A stretch of DNA of 64,000 nucleotides from Psychrobacter faecalis (GCF_016107575.1 NZ_JABAST010000009.1:19731-83730), one strand, 5' to 3'. Positions 8,548 to 17,242 are shown, numbered from the stretch's first letter. The notes: a model not told the origin generated them from the letters alone. Numbers and translations are program-made.

Positions 8548-8733
8548 CAAAAGCGGTAATCAGGGCGCGTGTCGGGTTCAGAGGCGGCATCAACTTCGGG
8601 AGCCGCGAAGAAGGCTAGCGGCTGCATCGGGTTTCGTGGAAGCTGGGCTAGTCAGGATTGAACCGCCCAGTGGTCGAGGTTCCGCTCTGTTGAGACCTCA
8701 GTACTAAACACGTTCATAGTGTCGCTAATCAGG
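8548..8733. other. GC-rich, hairpin-rich non-coding tail of the element
   Basis: About 185 bases between the end repeats and the helicase stop, clearly richer in GC than the host intergenic DNA. Several short stems are visible: CAGGTCAGC/GCTGACCTG at 8730-8752 (perfect, overlapping the helicase stop), CTGGGC/GCCCAG near 8651-8676, and AGCCGC/GCGGCT near 8601-8623. A 36-codon minus-strand frame (8517-8627) runs through it but has no ribosome site. It could be a structured RNA, a recombination end or a gene remnant. Confidence 0.4.
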
Positions 8734-10941
8734 TCAGCGAACGGCTGACCTGTCGGGGCAAAGGAATGGCGCTATGTTAGTGATTCGTTTGGAGGCTGAG
8801 TTCCCCATGTCGATAGCGCTTTGAATCAGGCTTGAATCTCCCATCATCACTAACTCACTGGATGGGCGAGTAACCGCCGTATATAGCAATGATTGGTCAG
8901 TCATTCTTGAGGCGTAGCTTGGCAGCATGAGTATGCACTTAGGCCACTGAGACCCTTGCGATTTGTGGATCGTAATAGCGTAACCAAGATCGATATTTTC
9001 GATGGTGTCGTCAGTTATATCGATGAGATTCCCATCAATATTCATAAGCCCATACGCCCCATCTTGAGGGCTATCATAGACCTCAACGATTTCACCCAGA
9101 TCGCCGTTGCGTATATCGGCCTCGTAGTCGTTTCGTGTGACCATAATACGGTCACCCAATCGGAGCTTTGCACCACTTCGAGTAATCCATGGAATCCACT
9201 CTAGCCAAGGGTGCTTGTGGTGAAGCTCATCAGGCGCATACTCATCATATTGTGCCTGTATAAGCTTGTTGATCTCTTCAACTCCCAATGGCCCTTTGCG
9301 GGTAGGTGTCAGGACAATGCAATCTGCGGCTGATTTGGTTTTCTTGTACTCTGCCACGAGGGTTTCATGTGTGGATTCTGGCAGGTATCGGGTATCACCA
9401 GTTGAGCTGTTGAGCAGTTTCGCATCCAGCTCTCCATTTCGGATTGAAGTCGCCAGTTGATGGATGCCACTTTGCTCGCCCTGACGCTTAACCTGCGTCA
9501 GTTCGAACACAGGTAGGGCGCTATTCATCGCTGCGTGGAAAATAAGACCGCCGCCAACAGGAGGAAGTTGTGATACATCACCAACCAAGACGACACGCGT
9601 TGCGTAAGGTAGCAGCCCAACAACTTTATAAGCCGACACAAGGTCAACCATAGAGGCTTCATCGACTACAAGGAGGAGATGTTCCTCTACATCAGGCTTC
9701 TTCTCACCAAGGTGGTCGGATATAAACTTGGCAATCGTCTGCGCGGGTCGGCCAGTGCTTTCCGCCATTCGCTGTGCAGCTCGACCTGACAGTGCCAGTT
9801 GATGAATCGCCATGCCAGATGACAGCTTCTCGTAAACAGCCAACATCGCCAGAAGAATGGTCGTTTTACCTGTTCCAGCACCGCCTGAAATGATAGATAC
9901 AGAAGACTTTACAGCCCCAATAACAGCCTCACGTTGTTCGGCAGTCATTGCGAAGGGCAGCGAGCTTTCAAATGATTTGAGTGCCGCCTCAATCTTGTCG
10001 TTTGTGAGGTCTTTCTCCCACTCAGCGAGCAATGAGCCCGAACCTTTCGAACGTTGCTGACACTTAACCAAGAAGCGTCCAACGGTACGCTCCTGAATCG
10101 CGGCACCGAGGCTCTGAAAACCACCCTCAACCTTGAGGAGCGAACCGTGTTTTATCGCTGCATCAGTTACACCGTTTGAATCAAGTTCGAGACCTTTACA
10201 CAGGGACTTTGAACGCTCTTCAAGTTTATCTTCAGGTATGACCGTCGAGCCCGTTGAGAAACAGTGTTCGGTGGCGATCTGCTCTGCTATCGCCGATTTG
10301 ATACGACTGTCGGGGACATCCAGCTTCATGCTTTTGATCAGCTTGAGCGTATCATCAAAAGACACGCCAAACGCAGTGAGAATCAGGGGGTCATCACTGA
10401 TCGTTTTCACGGGATCGTCATAGACTCTCGCAAGAGTCTGAGCGAGTGAGAGCGGGAGCTTTGACCCTTGCAGCCACTCTAGCGCCGCGTAGAATCGCTC
10501 TGACGGCCATTTCTCAATGATTGCGTGTGCTGATTGGGTTGATACGCCTGCAACGCTTGTAAGCGCCTCAACGTCCTTCTGACGGACTCTACTATCAAGG
10601 TCGGGATATTGGCGCACCAAGCGCTTTGCTTTTACTTCGCCGACCCCCTCGATGTTCGCAGCAATCCATCTCGCCAACAGTTCGCCTGATGGACGAAGGA
10701 ACTCAGCCTCTTTGACCTTCATGTAGCGCTCAGTAATGTCCTGATTGCCCGCTTTGAACGTATGATTCCTCGTACCGCCCGCGACGTTCCAGACTGTGCC
10801 CACCTCAGCGGCATCCCTGTACTTCTCAGGAAATAACAAACACAACGTAGTCATGCGTCTGATGATCGATCCATCATCAGCAATCTCCCACGCTGTACGA
10901 ACTCCTGAGCCGCGTATCTTAGCGATTTGAACCCTCATCAT
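8734..10941 (-). CDS. RecD2-like ATP-dependent DNA helicase
   Basis: 735 residues. Residues about 95-175 carry tandem helix-hairpin-helix DNA-binding motifs (GVGEVKAKRL, VAGVSTQSAHAII), as in RecD2. The superfamily 1B motor follows: Walker A GGAGTGKTT near residue 355, Walker B VVDEASMVDL, motif III GDVSQLPPVGGG. The C-terminal UvrD_C_2 region has YAITIHKSQGSQWPKCIL and AVTRPSSELVMMGD. All core motifs are intact, so it should be an active 5'-3' helicase. Its start overlaps the stop of the small upstream gene by four bases (ATGA), so it is the last gene of the element's operon. Host RecD2 is normally free-standing; here coupling suggests a role in moving or replicating the element, or a defence function. 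Both are inferences. Confidence 0.85.
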   Translation of the reverse strand: MMRVQIAKIRGSGVRTAWEIADDGSIIRRMTTLCLLFPEKYRDAAEVGTVWNVAGGTRNHTFKAGNQDITERYMKVKEAEFLRPSGELLARWIAANIEGVGEVKAKRLVRQYPDLDSRVRQKDVEALTSVAGVSTQSAHAIIEKWPSERFYAALEWLQGSKLPLSLAQTLARVYDDPVKTISDDPLILTAFGVSFDDTLKLIKSMKLDVPDSRIKSAIAEQIATEHCFSTGSTVIPEDKLEERSKSLCKGLELDSNGVTDAAIKHGSLLKVEGGFQSLGAAIQERTVGRFLVKCQQRSKGSGSLLAEWEKDLTNDKIEAALKSFESSLPFAMTAEQREAVIGAVKSSVSIISGGAGTGKTTILLAMLAVYEKLSSGMAIHQLALSGRAAQRMAESTGRPAQTIAKFISDHLGEKKPDVEEHLLLVVDEASMVDLVSAYKVVGLLPYATRVVLVGDVSQLPPVGGGLIFHAAMNSALPVFELTQVKRQGEQSGIHQLATSIRNGELDAKLLNSSTGDTRYLPESTHETLVAEYKKTKSAADCIVLTPTRKGPLGVEEINKLIQAQYDEYAPDELHHKHPWLEWIPWITRSGAKLRLGDRIMVTRNDYEADIRNGDLGEIVEVYDSPQDGAYGLMNIDGNLIDITDDTIENIDLGYAITIHKSQGSQWPKCILMLPSYASRMTDQSLLYTAVTRPSSELVMMGDSSLIQSAIDMGNSASKRITNIAPFLCPDRSAVR

Positions 10942-11363
10942 CGTGGCTGATAACCTGTTTCCAGCAGCACCTCTTTCATCGCTGCATACTTTTCGTTCTC
11001 GCGCTTTAGCTGGGCATTTTCAGCCTTGAGTTTAACGATTTGATCCATCAGCTTACTGACTTCGGCACTGGTTGATGCAACCCGTTTTTCAGAGCGCTCA
11101 CGAGCCGCTTTGTGAGCCTTCGTGTCAGCCTCTTTTTCACCGAACCAGCGGACATCTGCCGCCTCAATCATCTGGCGAATTTGGTCGTTCGAACCCATTG
11201 ATGAGCGAGGTATGCCCAGCTCATCGAACAATGCCGAACGATTGATAATTCCACGGCGCTCATACTCTCCGTAGTCGCCTGTCGCATCGCGCTCGGCAAT
11301 CCACTGCTGGACAGCCAGAGCATTGTCTTTGCCCTTCTGAACTCCGTTACTCATCGATCTCAC
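10938..11363 (-). CDS. small coiled-coil protein of the trio element (VPA1267-like)
   Basis: 141 residues. The N-terminal half (about 30-75) reads GIINRSALFDELGIPRSSMGSNDQIRQMIEAAD, which looks like a small helical DNA-binding or adaptor unit. Residues 85-130 are a strong coiled coil (VSKLMDQIVKLKAENAQLKR) and predict dimerisation. It overlaps GmtX by 17 bases upstream and the helicase by 4 bases downstream. From memory, a gene of similar size follows the trio in the Vibrio parahaemolyticus VPA1267-VPA1270 region, and I think this is the equivalent. That link needs a search. It may recruit the helicase to DNA or to the recombinases (inference). Confidence 0.6.
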   Translation of the reverse strand: MRSMSNGVQKGKDNALAVQQWIAERDATGDYGEYERRGIINRSALFDELGIPRSSMGSNDQIRQMIEAADVRWFGEKEADTKAHKAARERSEKRVASTSAEVSKLMDQIVKLKAENAQLKRENEKYAAMKEVLLETGYQPR

Positions 11364-12015
11364 CTAGGAGTTTCTTTAGACCTGTCAGAAAGCCGCGAGG
11401 TAGGATTTCCTGACCGTACTCATCCTTCACCTGTCCATGGGCGGTAGCCTTGAAATCCAGCGCTTCTAGCCATTCTTCGGTGCAGACCGATTGAAAGGCT
11501 TTGATCTCGTTCTCTGAGCAGATGCCTTTCAGGGACGGTAGCAGTTCAACCGTGGCTTCAGATTGGGGCGCGGTGTACGTTGCTGGGCGCTTATCAATCA
11601 CGATCTGCGTCTGATTTTTGAGCATATTCACTTCGCTCTTGTAGCGATCACGCTCACGGATTATCTGACCAAACAAGGCACGTACTGCCGTGTCATCGAT
11701 GCGTTCCAGCAACTCATAATCCTGCCCCGATTTGCGAGCAGCCACTGAAGGCGGCTTCTTGGTTGTGGTCTGCGCCTTCGCTGCCCAAGCCTCAATCAAG
11801 TCGCGGTAATGCTTGTTAGCTGTTGCGCGAATTGACGGATAACCAACGCCGTTTGCTTCCTCTGAAACACGTCCAATTGTCGTGATCGAAAAGTCACGCT
11901 TACCCTCCTCAAAATAGGCTTTGAGCGTTTCGTTGAGCTTATCCAGCGAAGATTGCGTTTTAGCGGTTTTGCCAGCCTTCAACGTCTCCAAGACAACGTC
12001 TATATCAATCTGCAT
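11347..12015 (-). CDS. gmtX: GmtX-like protein of the gamma-mobile-trio
   Basis: 222 residues. The N-terminal third contains a helix-turn-helix-like stretch (FSITTIGRVSEEANGVGYPS then IRATANKHYRDLIEAWAAKA) followed by a coiled-coil-prone helix (RERDRYKSEVNMLKNQTQIV). The C-terminus (NEIKAFQSVCTEEWLEALDF) is helical and has no catalytic motif. It is the third gene of the operon, overlapping gmtZ by 11 bases, which is the position of GmtX in trio islands. A DNA-binding accessory or directionality role fits, but no activity is established for the family. The assignment rests mainly on gene order and size. Confidence 0.6.
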   Translation of the reverse strand: MQIDIDVVLETLKAGKTAKTQSSLDKLNETLKAYFEEGKRDFSITTIGRVSEEANGVGYPSIRATANKHYRDLIEAWAAKAQTTTKKPPSVAARKSGQDYELLERIDDTAVRALFGQIIRERDRYKSEVNMLKNQTQIVIDKRPATYTAPQSEATVELLPSLKGICSENEIKAFQSVCTEEWLEALDFKATAHGQVKDEYGQEILPRGFLTGLKKLLGEIDE

Positions 12016-14641
12016 CGGTCACCTCCACCAGTGAAATGCGCTTGGCGTTATCACTCGCTAGGGTCAGCGGCGTGATGTTACGTAGCTCCTCAAAGCCTGA
12101 TTCCAGCAAGCGTGCATCGGTCAGATATTTCTGAGCCTCAATGTAATCTGATGCGATTCGATACCCTTCAAGCTTGTCATCAGGGTTGGCAATCATCGCC
12201 ATTTTTCGCATGATCGCATTACCTGCAATAAGCTGAGCCTGTTCATCCATTTCAAGGAAAACAGGTTGGTAGCCAGAGCGTGCCATCATGCGGCTTAGAG
12301 CGTTGGTACGCTTAGCAATCGCAGGGGTTTTACGCAGGTCATCGTGCAAGTCGGGATAGAACTCAGCATCGTCACACAGTAGCGACAAATGCAGCAGTTC
12401 AGACTCAGTTTCGATGAACTTCATGCTTACACTAAGATCCTCACCAGAGCCCACCGCAATCAGCTTCTGCCCGTCATCGTCATCCTCACGCTGGTTCTCA
12501 ATCTGGATGACGCGGTTAATCAGATTGAAGGTCGCAATGTAGTCTTTGACGTATTCGTCAGCCTCAACTCGCTGCTTTTCGTATCGGCGCTCAAGGGCTT
12601 GCAGTTGCTCAAGTTTGAGGAAGGGGTGACCCTGCTCTTCAGCCATATACAGCTCGTCTTTAAGCGCCTCCAGATCGCCCTCAAGCTCAGTCGCCAGTTT
12701 TGCCGCCTGATGCGCTTTGTAGCTGATCTGGTTGAAGTGTGAGTTGAGCGCAGGCAGGTAGCTTGCATCGGTAATAAACCAACGGCAACGCGGGCAGTTT
12801 TCAGGGCCATGGGGTACAGCGCCATAAACGCGAGCATCTTTAGAGGCCCCATCTCTGATTATTGGGCCACCATTCCAGCAGCCGCCCACGATTGAAAGCT
12901 CATCGGAACGCACAGTATTACCGCCGACCAAACAGAGTCCCGTTGCACGCTCTTCCCAACCGATAGGATTACGGTTGGCAAGAACAGCCTCTACCGAGTT
13001 GTGGTCATCCGAATGATAAGCGGCACGTAGTTCGATCTGATTCATCTCAGCATCGACCAGAAAATTCTTGAGCGACGACTCGCCTTTTTCGATGAGCCTT
13101 GCGTTGGCTTCTTTCATCGTTTCAGCCATGACTGAAGGCGTGATCTTGTTGTAGTAGATCGTCATCAGCAGGCGCGTATGCCCTGCTAAAAGTTTAGATA
13201 TAACAGGCAGAGGAAGATCAGTATCCATGGCGTAGCAAGTGATCAGCGATACCCTCAAGCTGTGTAGCGGGTATTCTGTCGCTACTTTTGCAGATTCGTT
13301 ACCAGCGTAATCCTCACCGTAATCCTTAACGAAGCGCAGGCGTTCACCGTTCGTCATCGTTTGGCCGCTGGCAAACACATCATCTTCAAGTTTAGATAAG
13401 AGGCGATACCAAGGGTTCGATATTTCGTTAGCGCTAATGCAAAACTGAGAGTTTGGTGCACGGAACAAGAATGCAAACTCTCCTATTGCCTTTTTTTGCG
13501 CTTCGGATTTAGTGTTTCCGAAGTGTTTACGCTTAAGCTCTGTGCCTTTGGCTAGACGATCTACTGGATTGTACTTCTCTTGCCAATTACGAAGTTTTTC
13601 CAGCCAATACAGCAGTTCTTCGTGCTCCCACGGGACGGTGTAGCCGCGTTGGATTTCATCTTTATTCTGGTCGGCTGTTTTGTTTGTGGAGATGTACAGA
13701 CCCGTTGAATAGCTCTCGCTCATCGAGTCGAAAATACGCTTGAACACACCTTTCTGATAAGGGCGTTTAGCGGTGCCGTACTTAAACGCGTGCTTGGTGT
13801 TTTCCACCCACTGACCCTGTTCGTAACGCCACGTATCGCCTTCACCAGAGTCCAGAAAACGCACCTGAAACGAGCGCAGCGGCAGGTGAAGTTTGGTAAA
13901 CATAAACATCGCCATAACAGGCGACCAGATTTCGTGAATCTCTATCGGTTCATAGTTTTTACCGACTTTGCGTGAAACAGTTCGAGTGCGGGAGATACAG
14001 TCTGGATCGTCAGGGTCAATCACCTCAGGCGAAACCTCCATCCACGCAAGATTTCCACTTTGAAGGTGTTCAATTGACCAGTGCCAATCGCTGAAATGAC
14101 GACCTATCCACGGCTTCTGAGTATTGGATTCGGGAGGATAAGAACAGACAATCTGGCGTAACTGCTGGATGTAACGGTAAGGTAGTGGGCTGTGGACGGT
14201 TTCAGTATTTGAGCGCGAGCTGGCAATTCTATCAAAAGGGTTCTGATACAGAGGAATAGAAGTTCCATTATCAGCTTCGGCGCACAAATGTGTCTTTAGA
14301 ATGTAATCCGACAACTCAACAGTGTAAGTAACATACATGTGATTATCTGAATTTACCCCTTTGGATTTGAGGTAGTTATTAAACTCTTCGCTTGAGACCT
14401 TGTGCCCCTGAGGGTGTCCTTGAAACATGGAGACGACATCAACCGCATACGGAGCGTGGGTCGCAAGATAGTTTAAGAAGTGTCTGATACCTTTGAGTTT
14501 ATGACCAATACCTGCCTGTTCTTGAGCAAGCCATTCAGTCCCATACTGCTGCCACTGTAGCCAGTCTGGCCCTAAATCTTCAGTGATCCAGTTCAGCGTT
14601 AGATCGGTGCTATAACCTTTCGCTTTTGATTTCTTAACCAT
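12005..14641 (-). CDS. gmtZ: GmtZ-like integrase (VPA1269 family)
   Basis: 878 residues. Tyrosine-recombinase features are visible in the middle: an Arg in LPLRSFQVRFLD, H-x-x-R in YPLHSLRVSL (about residue 470), then LLAGHTRLLMTIYYNK with the AGH histidine and a candidate nucleophile tyrosine. Downstream is a cysteine motif (CPRCRWFIT, preceded by VPHGPEN, about residue 620) that could bind zinc, then a long coiled coil (about 650-705). This architecture is what I associate with the VPA1269 family, the second member of the gamma-mobile-trio. It starts two bases after the gmtY stop and overlaps gmtX by 11 bases. It likely works with GmtY on the element ends. Confidence 0.7.
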   Translation of the reverse strand: MVKKSKAKGYSTDLTLNWITEDLGPDWLQWQQYGTEWLAQEQAGIGHKLKGIRHFLNYLATHAPYAVDVVSMFQGHPQGHKVSSEEFNNYLKSKGVNSDNHMYVTYTVELSDYILKTHLCAEADNGTSIPLYQNPFDRIASSRSNTETVHSPLPYRYIQQLRQIVCSYPPESNTQKPWIGRHFSDWHWSIEHLQSGNLAWMEVSPEVIDPDDPDCISRTRTVSRKVGKNYEPIEIHEIWSPVMAMFMFTKLHLPLRSFQVRFLDSGEGDTWRYEQGQWVENTKHAFKYGTAKRPYQKGVFKRIFDSMSESYSTGLYISTNKTADQNKDEIQRGYTVPWEHEELLYWLEKLRNWQEKYNPVDRLAKGTELKRKHFGNTKSEAQKKAIGEFAFLFRAPNSQFCISANEISNPWYRLLSKLEDDVFASGQTMTNGERLRFVKDYGEDYAGNESAKVATEYPLHSLRVSLITCYAMDTDLPLPVISKLLAGHTRLLMTIYYNKITPSVMAETMKEANARLIEKGESSLKNFLVDAEMNQIELRAAYHSDDHNSVEAVLANRNPIGWEERATGLCLVGGNTVRSDELSIVGGCWNGGPIIRDGASKDARVYGAVPHGPENCPRCRWFITDASYLPALNSHFNQISYKAHQAAKLATELEGDLEALKDELYMAEEQGHPFLKLEQLQALERRYEKQRVEADEYVKDYIATFNLINRVIQIENQREDDDDGQKLIAVGSGEDLSVSMKFIETESELLHLSLLCDDAEFYPDLHDDLRKTPAIAKRTNALSRMMARSGYQPVFLEMDEQAQLIAGNAIMRKMAMIANPDDKLEGYRIASDYIEAQKYLTDARLLESGFEELRNITPLTLASDNAKRISLVEVTDAD

Positions 14642-14643
14642 CG

Positions 14644-16110
14644 TTACTTCTTCCCTAATCGTGGATTCTTGCCCGTGAAATACCCATCGGGGTCTATATC
14701 TTCAAAGCCATGTTCTGCCAGTGTTTTCCAGTCAAATGAGTTAGCCAGTTTTGGCGTGTCCGATTCCAGCTTGAGCTGATCAGAAGCGTTGGAAAGGGCA
14801 TTCGAAACTTGCTGACTGGACGGCATCGTATACGGGTCTTGAGACGCTAGGCTTTTATGATGCAGGCACTTTTTGATAACCAGCGGATCAACCCCTGCGC
14901 TAGTCAGTTCACGACCAAAGCGATGTCGATGTCCGTGAGGGTCAAGACCCTCTGCTTTATTGGGCTCTAAGCCGATTCGTCTCAGACCCGCTGCATAGCT
15001 CTGGTTAAAGGCATTCTGGGTGTATGGATTACCCAAGTAGCGCGAATCGAAGCTGATAAATGCATACGGGTGATTGCAGGGTACAGCGGCTCGGTAAACC
15101 AGATATTCACGCCACAGTTTCATGAACACATAGCGGTATTCGTTAGGGAAAAAGTAACCTTCTAGGTAACTATCCTTGTGGTCTACCATTCTCGACTTCC
15201 ACCCAAGGCGCTGAGTGCCTAGCATCTCTTGTCGTGGGATTCTTCCGTATTTTTCCTGCAAATAGGCTTTGCGCGTACTCACGCCTTTGCGTGATTTCCA
15301 GTTATCAGGAGCCTTACCATCGATCTCGTTGTAGATTCGGACAATCACCGCATCATTGTCATGTGGATCTTCAAAAACGTCAGTCACCCACAGCAACAGA
15401 GCCTCACTGGCCCTGAATCCAGCGCCTTGCATCAGTAACAGGATAAGCTTGTCACGCAGAGCAACACGAGGATCGCTAGCGCCACCGACACCATTCAGGT
15501 AAAAGTTCTCGAAATGCTTTGCTGGAAAGGCGATAGCATCATCTTCCGTCTTGGCGAGGGGCGTTCTTCCTTTGATGGAGCGCGCCCTTTTGACCGTGGT
15601 GTTGAACGACTTGTCCTTGATGTGTCCTAAGAAGTCATTTCTATTTTTGCGGAACCACGCGGCATACTGAATGCGCTCTTCATGCTTGGTGGCAGTTCTG
15701 AGCGCGTTAAGCTCTTTGCCCAGTCCCTGATCACTCATCCACTGAGTGAAGCTAGTGAGATGCGATATATGTCGGGAAATGGTGCTTGTCGTTGCTGGAA
15801 TCCAGTACAGACCTGACGGATCAAGTCCGTCATCGCCAACTGTTCCGCTATATAATCGACGGACGAACACTCTGAATAAATCTTCGGGATCGTTGAACAT
15901 GGACTTGTTGGCGTCCATGAATTCGATCAGCAAGATAATAGATCGAATGTGCTTGGAAATAGTCGATTGAGAAGTACCGTTCACATGCAAACTCAGCACA
16001 TAGTCGGCTACTGATTCCAGCACGCCTTCATCAGTCAAAATGACAGGTATTTCTGTGGCGATGCCACTACTGTCCTCGACTATTTTTGCAGTAACTTTGG
16101 TCGCTATCAT
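14644..16110 (-). CDS. gmtY: GmtY-like tyrosine recombinase
   Basis: 488 residues. The N-terminal half has a SAM-like core-binding domain (HVNGTSQSTISKHIRSIILL, about 41-60). The catalytic domain shows the full set: Arg in GAGFRASEALLLW (about residue 231), HGHRHRF giving H-x-x-R (about 397-400), LHHKSLASQD and the nucleophile Tyr in DPYTMPSS. All catalytic residues appear intact. AAGGA lies at a good distance before the ATG. It is the first gene of the five-gene operon, and its promoter region (16120-16150) overlaps the GTGTGTAA-type end motifs, so recombinase binding may repress it. Named by its position before a VPA1269-like gene. Confidence 0.75.
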   Translation of the reverse strand: MIATKVTAKIVEDSSGIATEIPVILTDEGVLESVADYVLSLHVNGTSQSTISKHIRSIILLIEFMDANKSMFNDPEDLFRVFVRRLYSGTVGDDGLDPSGLYWIPATTSTISRHISHLTSFTQWMSDQGLGKELNALRTATKHEERIQYAAWFRKNRNDFLGHIKDKSFNTTVKRARSIKGRTPLAKTEDDAIAFPAKHFENFYLNGVGGASDPRVALRDKLILLLMQGAGFRASEALLLWVTDVFEDPHDNDAVIVRIYNEIDGKAPDNWKSRKGVSTRKAYLQEKYGRIPRQEMLGTQRLGWKSRMVDHKDSYLEGYFFPNEYRYVFMKLWREYLVYRAAVPCNHPYAFISFDSRYLGNPYTQNAFNQSYAAGLRRIGLEPNKAEGLDPHGHRHRFGRELTSAGVDPLVIKKCLHHKSLASQDPYTMPSSQQVSNALSNASDQLKLESDTPKLANSFDWKTLAEHGFEDIDPDGYFTGKNPRLGKK

Positions 16111-16119
16111 CTCGATTCC

Positions 16120-16148
16120 TTACACATATTACACACAATATACTATAA
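16120..16148 (-). repeat. right inner end motif and probable gmtY promoter
   Basis: TTACACATATTACACAC is followed by AATATACTATAA. A second copy of the module (ATTACACAC, spacer, TACTATAA) lies at 16204-16227. On the minus strand TATAGT/TATATT can serve as a -10 box for gmtY, whose ATG is ten bases away from the repeat. Promoter and recombinase sites therefore overlap. Confidence 0.45.
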
Positions 16149-16167
16149 GTACTCCTACATTTCAAGC

Positions 16168-16197
16168 AAAAAATAACCCCCTTTACAGGAGGTTATT
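16168..16197 (-). terminator. rho-independent terminator inside the right end
   Basis: Read on the minus strand, AATAACCTCC and GGGGGTTATT form a ten-base stem with one mismatch, followed by a run of six T. It would stop transcription coming from the bestrophin gene before it enters the element operon. Being inside the inverted repeat, it is part of the element and acts as an insulator. Confidence 0.75.
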
Positions 16198-16201
16198 ATC
16201 A

Positions 16202-16250
16202 AAATTACACACTTTTAGGTACTATAAAGAACTAGAGTGGTCTTTTTTAT
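16202..16250 (-). repeat. right terminal inverted repeat of the trio element
   Basis: Contains ATTACACAC, TACTATAA and the terminus GGTCTTTTTTAT. Its reverse complement aligns with 8415-8460 over the whole length with one small gap, the outermost 31 bases without any gap. Confidence 0.7.
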
Positions 16251-16306
16251 GCCATAAATGTTAATAGCGTAAATTTTGTTGCCATATTCATTTTATGATA
16301 AAAAGA

Positions 16307-17242
16307 TTATTGCAAATAGCCGTTTTTAGCCATGATGTTTGGCGGCAACTCGGTTTCACCCAAGGCTTCTAGCAAATTAATCTCGATATTCCTGGATAAA
16401 GCGGTCAGCGGTAATTGGTTGGCTGCCAGCCCAAAAGGCTCTTCCAACTCTTCACTTAGCGCATCCAAACCAAAAAAGGTATAAGCAATAACGCCGCAAA
16501 TCAAAGGTGTCACCCAGCCTAAAGAAGAAACCAAACCAAAAGGCAGCATAAAGCAGTACAAATACGTCGTACGATGCACCAGCAGCGTATAAGCAAACGG
16601 CAATGGCGTGCTATGAATACGCTCACAGGCGGATAAAACCACCGTCATCGAATTGATGCGCTCGTCCATATTTTGCAGCATAAGATCTGACGTCAAGCGC
16701 TGCTGCCGACAATAGCCAAGCTCCTTACCAAGCAGACGCAGCAGATAATCCGGCAAATTTTGCGCCTCCTTCATGCTGGTATGATGAATAGGTTCGACAA
16801 AGCGCTCAACATCTTGCCAAGGCGCACTGTCACGTAGTCGATGGCGCAGCGCATGGGTAAAAGCGATGCTCAGATACACCAGTCGGCGCTGGCTATCGCG
16901 CCCTTTCTCACCCTCATCATCTATATCATCTATATAAGACAGCACTTGACGAGTAAAGCTGCGCGTATCATAGACCAATTGCCCCCATAGCCCTCGAGCT
17001 TCCCACCAGCGCTGATAACTGGCGTTATTGCGAAAACCTAAAAACAGCGATAAGGCTATCCCAAGCAAGGTAAACGGCGCGACGCTATAAGAAGAAAAAG
17101 AGCTGGGAAACCCATGCTGGATATTGGTGATAAAGGCACTAATTAAACTAATGAGCAAAATCTGCGGATAGACCTTGGGCAGAATGGAGCCACGCAAGGT
17201 AAAAAGCAGTTTGATGGCGCTTGGCTTTTGCTTGACGATCAT
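16307..17242 (-). CDS. bestrophin-family (UPF0187) ion channel
   Basis: 311 residues, usual length for bacterial bestrophins, which form pentameric channels for small anions or cations in the inner membrane. Hydrophobic segments lie at about 25-40, 55-70, 222-240 and 243-260. The signature FRNNASYQRWWEAR is at 70-83 and the conserved acidic clasp ALSEELEEPFG at 261-271, matching the family's ALxDELExPFG pattern. It is convergent with the di-haem gene and separated from it by the integrated element. Its stop lies 57 bases outside the element end. Single-gene transcription unit. Ion selectivity cannot be read from sequence. Confidence 0.9.
   Translation of the reverse strand: MIVKQKPSAIKLLFTLRGSILPKVYPQILLISLISAFITNIQHGFPSSFSSYSVAPFTLLGIALSLFLGFRNNASYQRWWEARGLWGQLVYDTRSFTRQVLSYIDDIDDEGEKGRDSQRRLVYLSIAFTHALRHRLRDSAPWQDVERFVEPIHHTSMKEAQNLPDYLLRLLGKELGYCRQQRLTSDLMLQNMDERINSMTVVLSACERIHSTPLPFAYTLLVHRTTYLYCFMLPFGLVSSLGWVTPLICGVIAYTFFGLDALSEELEEPFGLAANQLPLTALSRNIEINLLEALGETELPPNIMAKNGYLQ

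Larger units (their letters stand above)
8415..16250 (-). mobile_element. gamma-mobile-trio-type integrated element, 7.8 kb
   Basis: Five overlapping minus-strand genes (two recombinase-fold proteins, a small HTH-like protein, a coiled-coil protein and a RecD2-like helicase) are bounded by imperfect inverted repeats at 8415-8460 and 16202-16250. The outermost 31 bases match at 23 positions with no gap, including a perfect 12-base terminus ATAAAAAAGACC. Inside each end lie GTGTGTAA motifs and a rho-independent terminator. The element sits between two convergent host genes, a neutral insertion point. The gene set matches what I know as gamma-mobile-trio (GmtY/GmtZ/GmtX) islands. No classical defence, toxin or resistance cargo is visible. 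No convincing target duplication was found. Confidence 0.75.

Noticed and set aside
8517..8627. 36-codon minus-strand frame in the element tail
   Set aside because: No ribosome site, the stop lies inside the end repeats, and the region is better explained as structured DNA or RNA.
8651..8676. tRNA-like T-arm (GGTTCAATCC on the minus strand)
   Set aside because: Stem bases do not pair as a T-arm and no acceptor or anticodon arm is present.
9945..10130. Arg/Ser-rich overlapping frames within the helicase gene
   Set aside because: Fully inside the helicase in another frame, with shadow-like composition.
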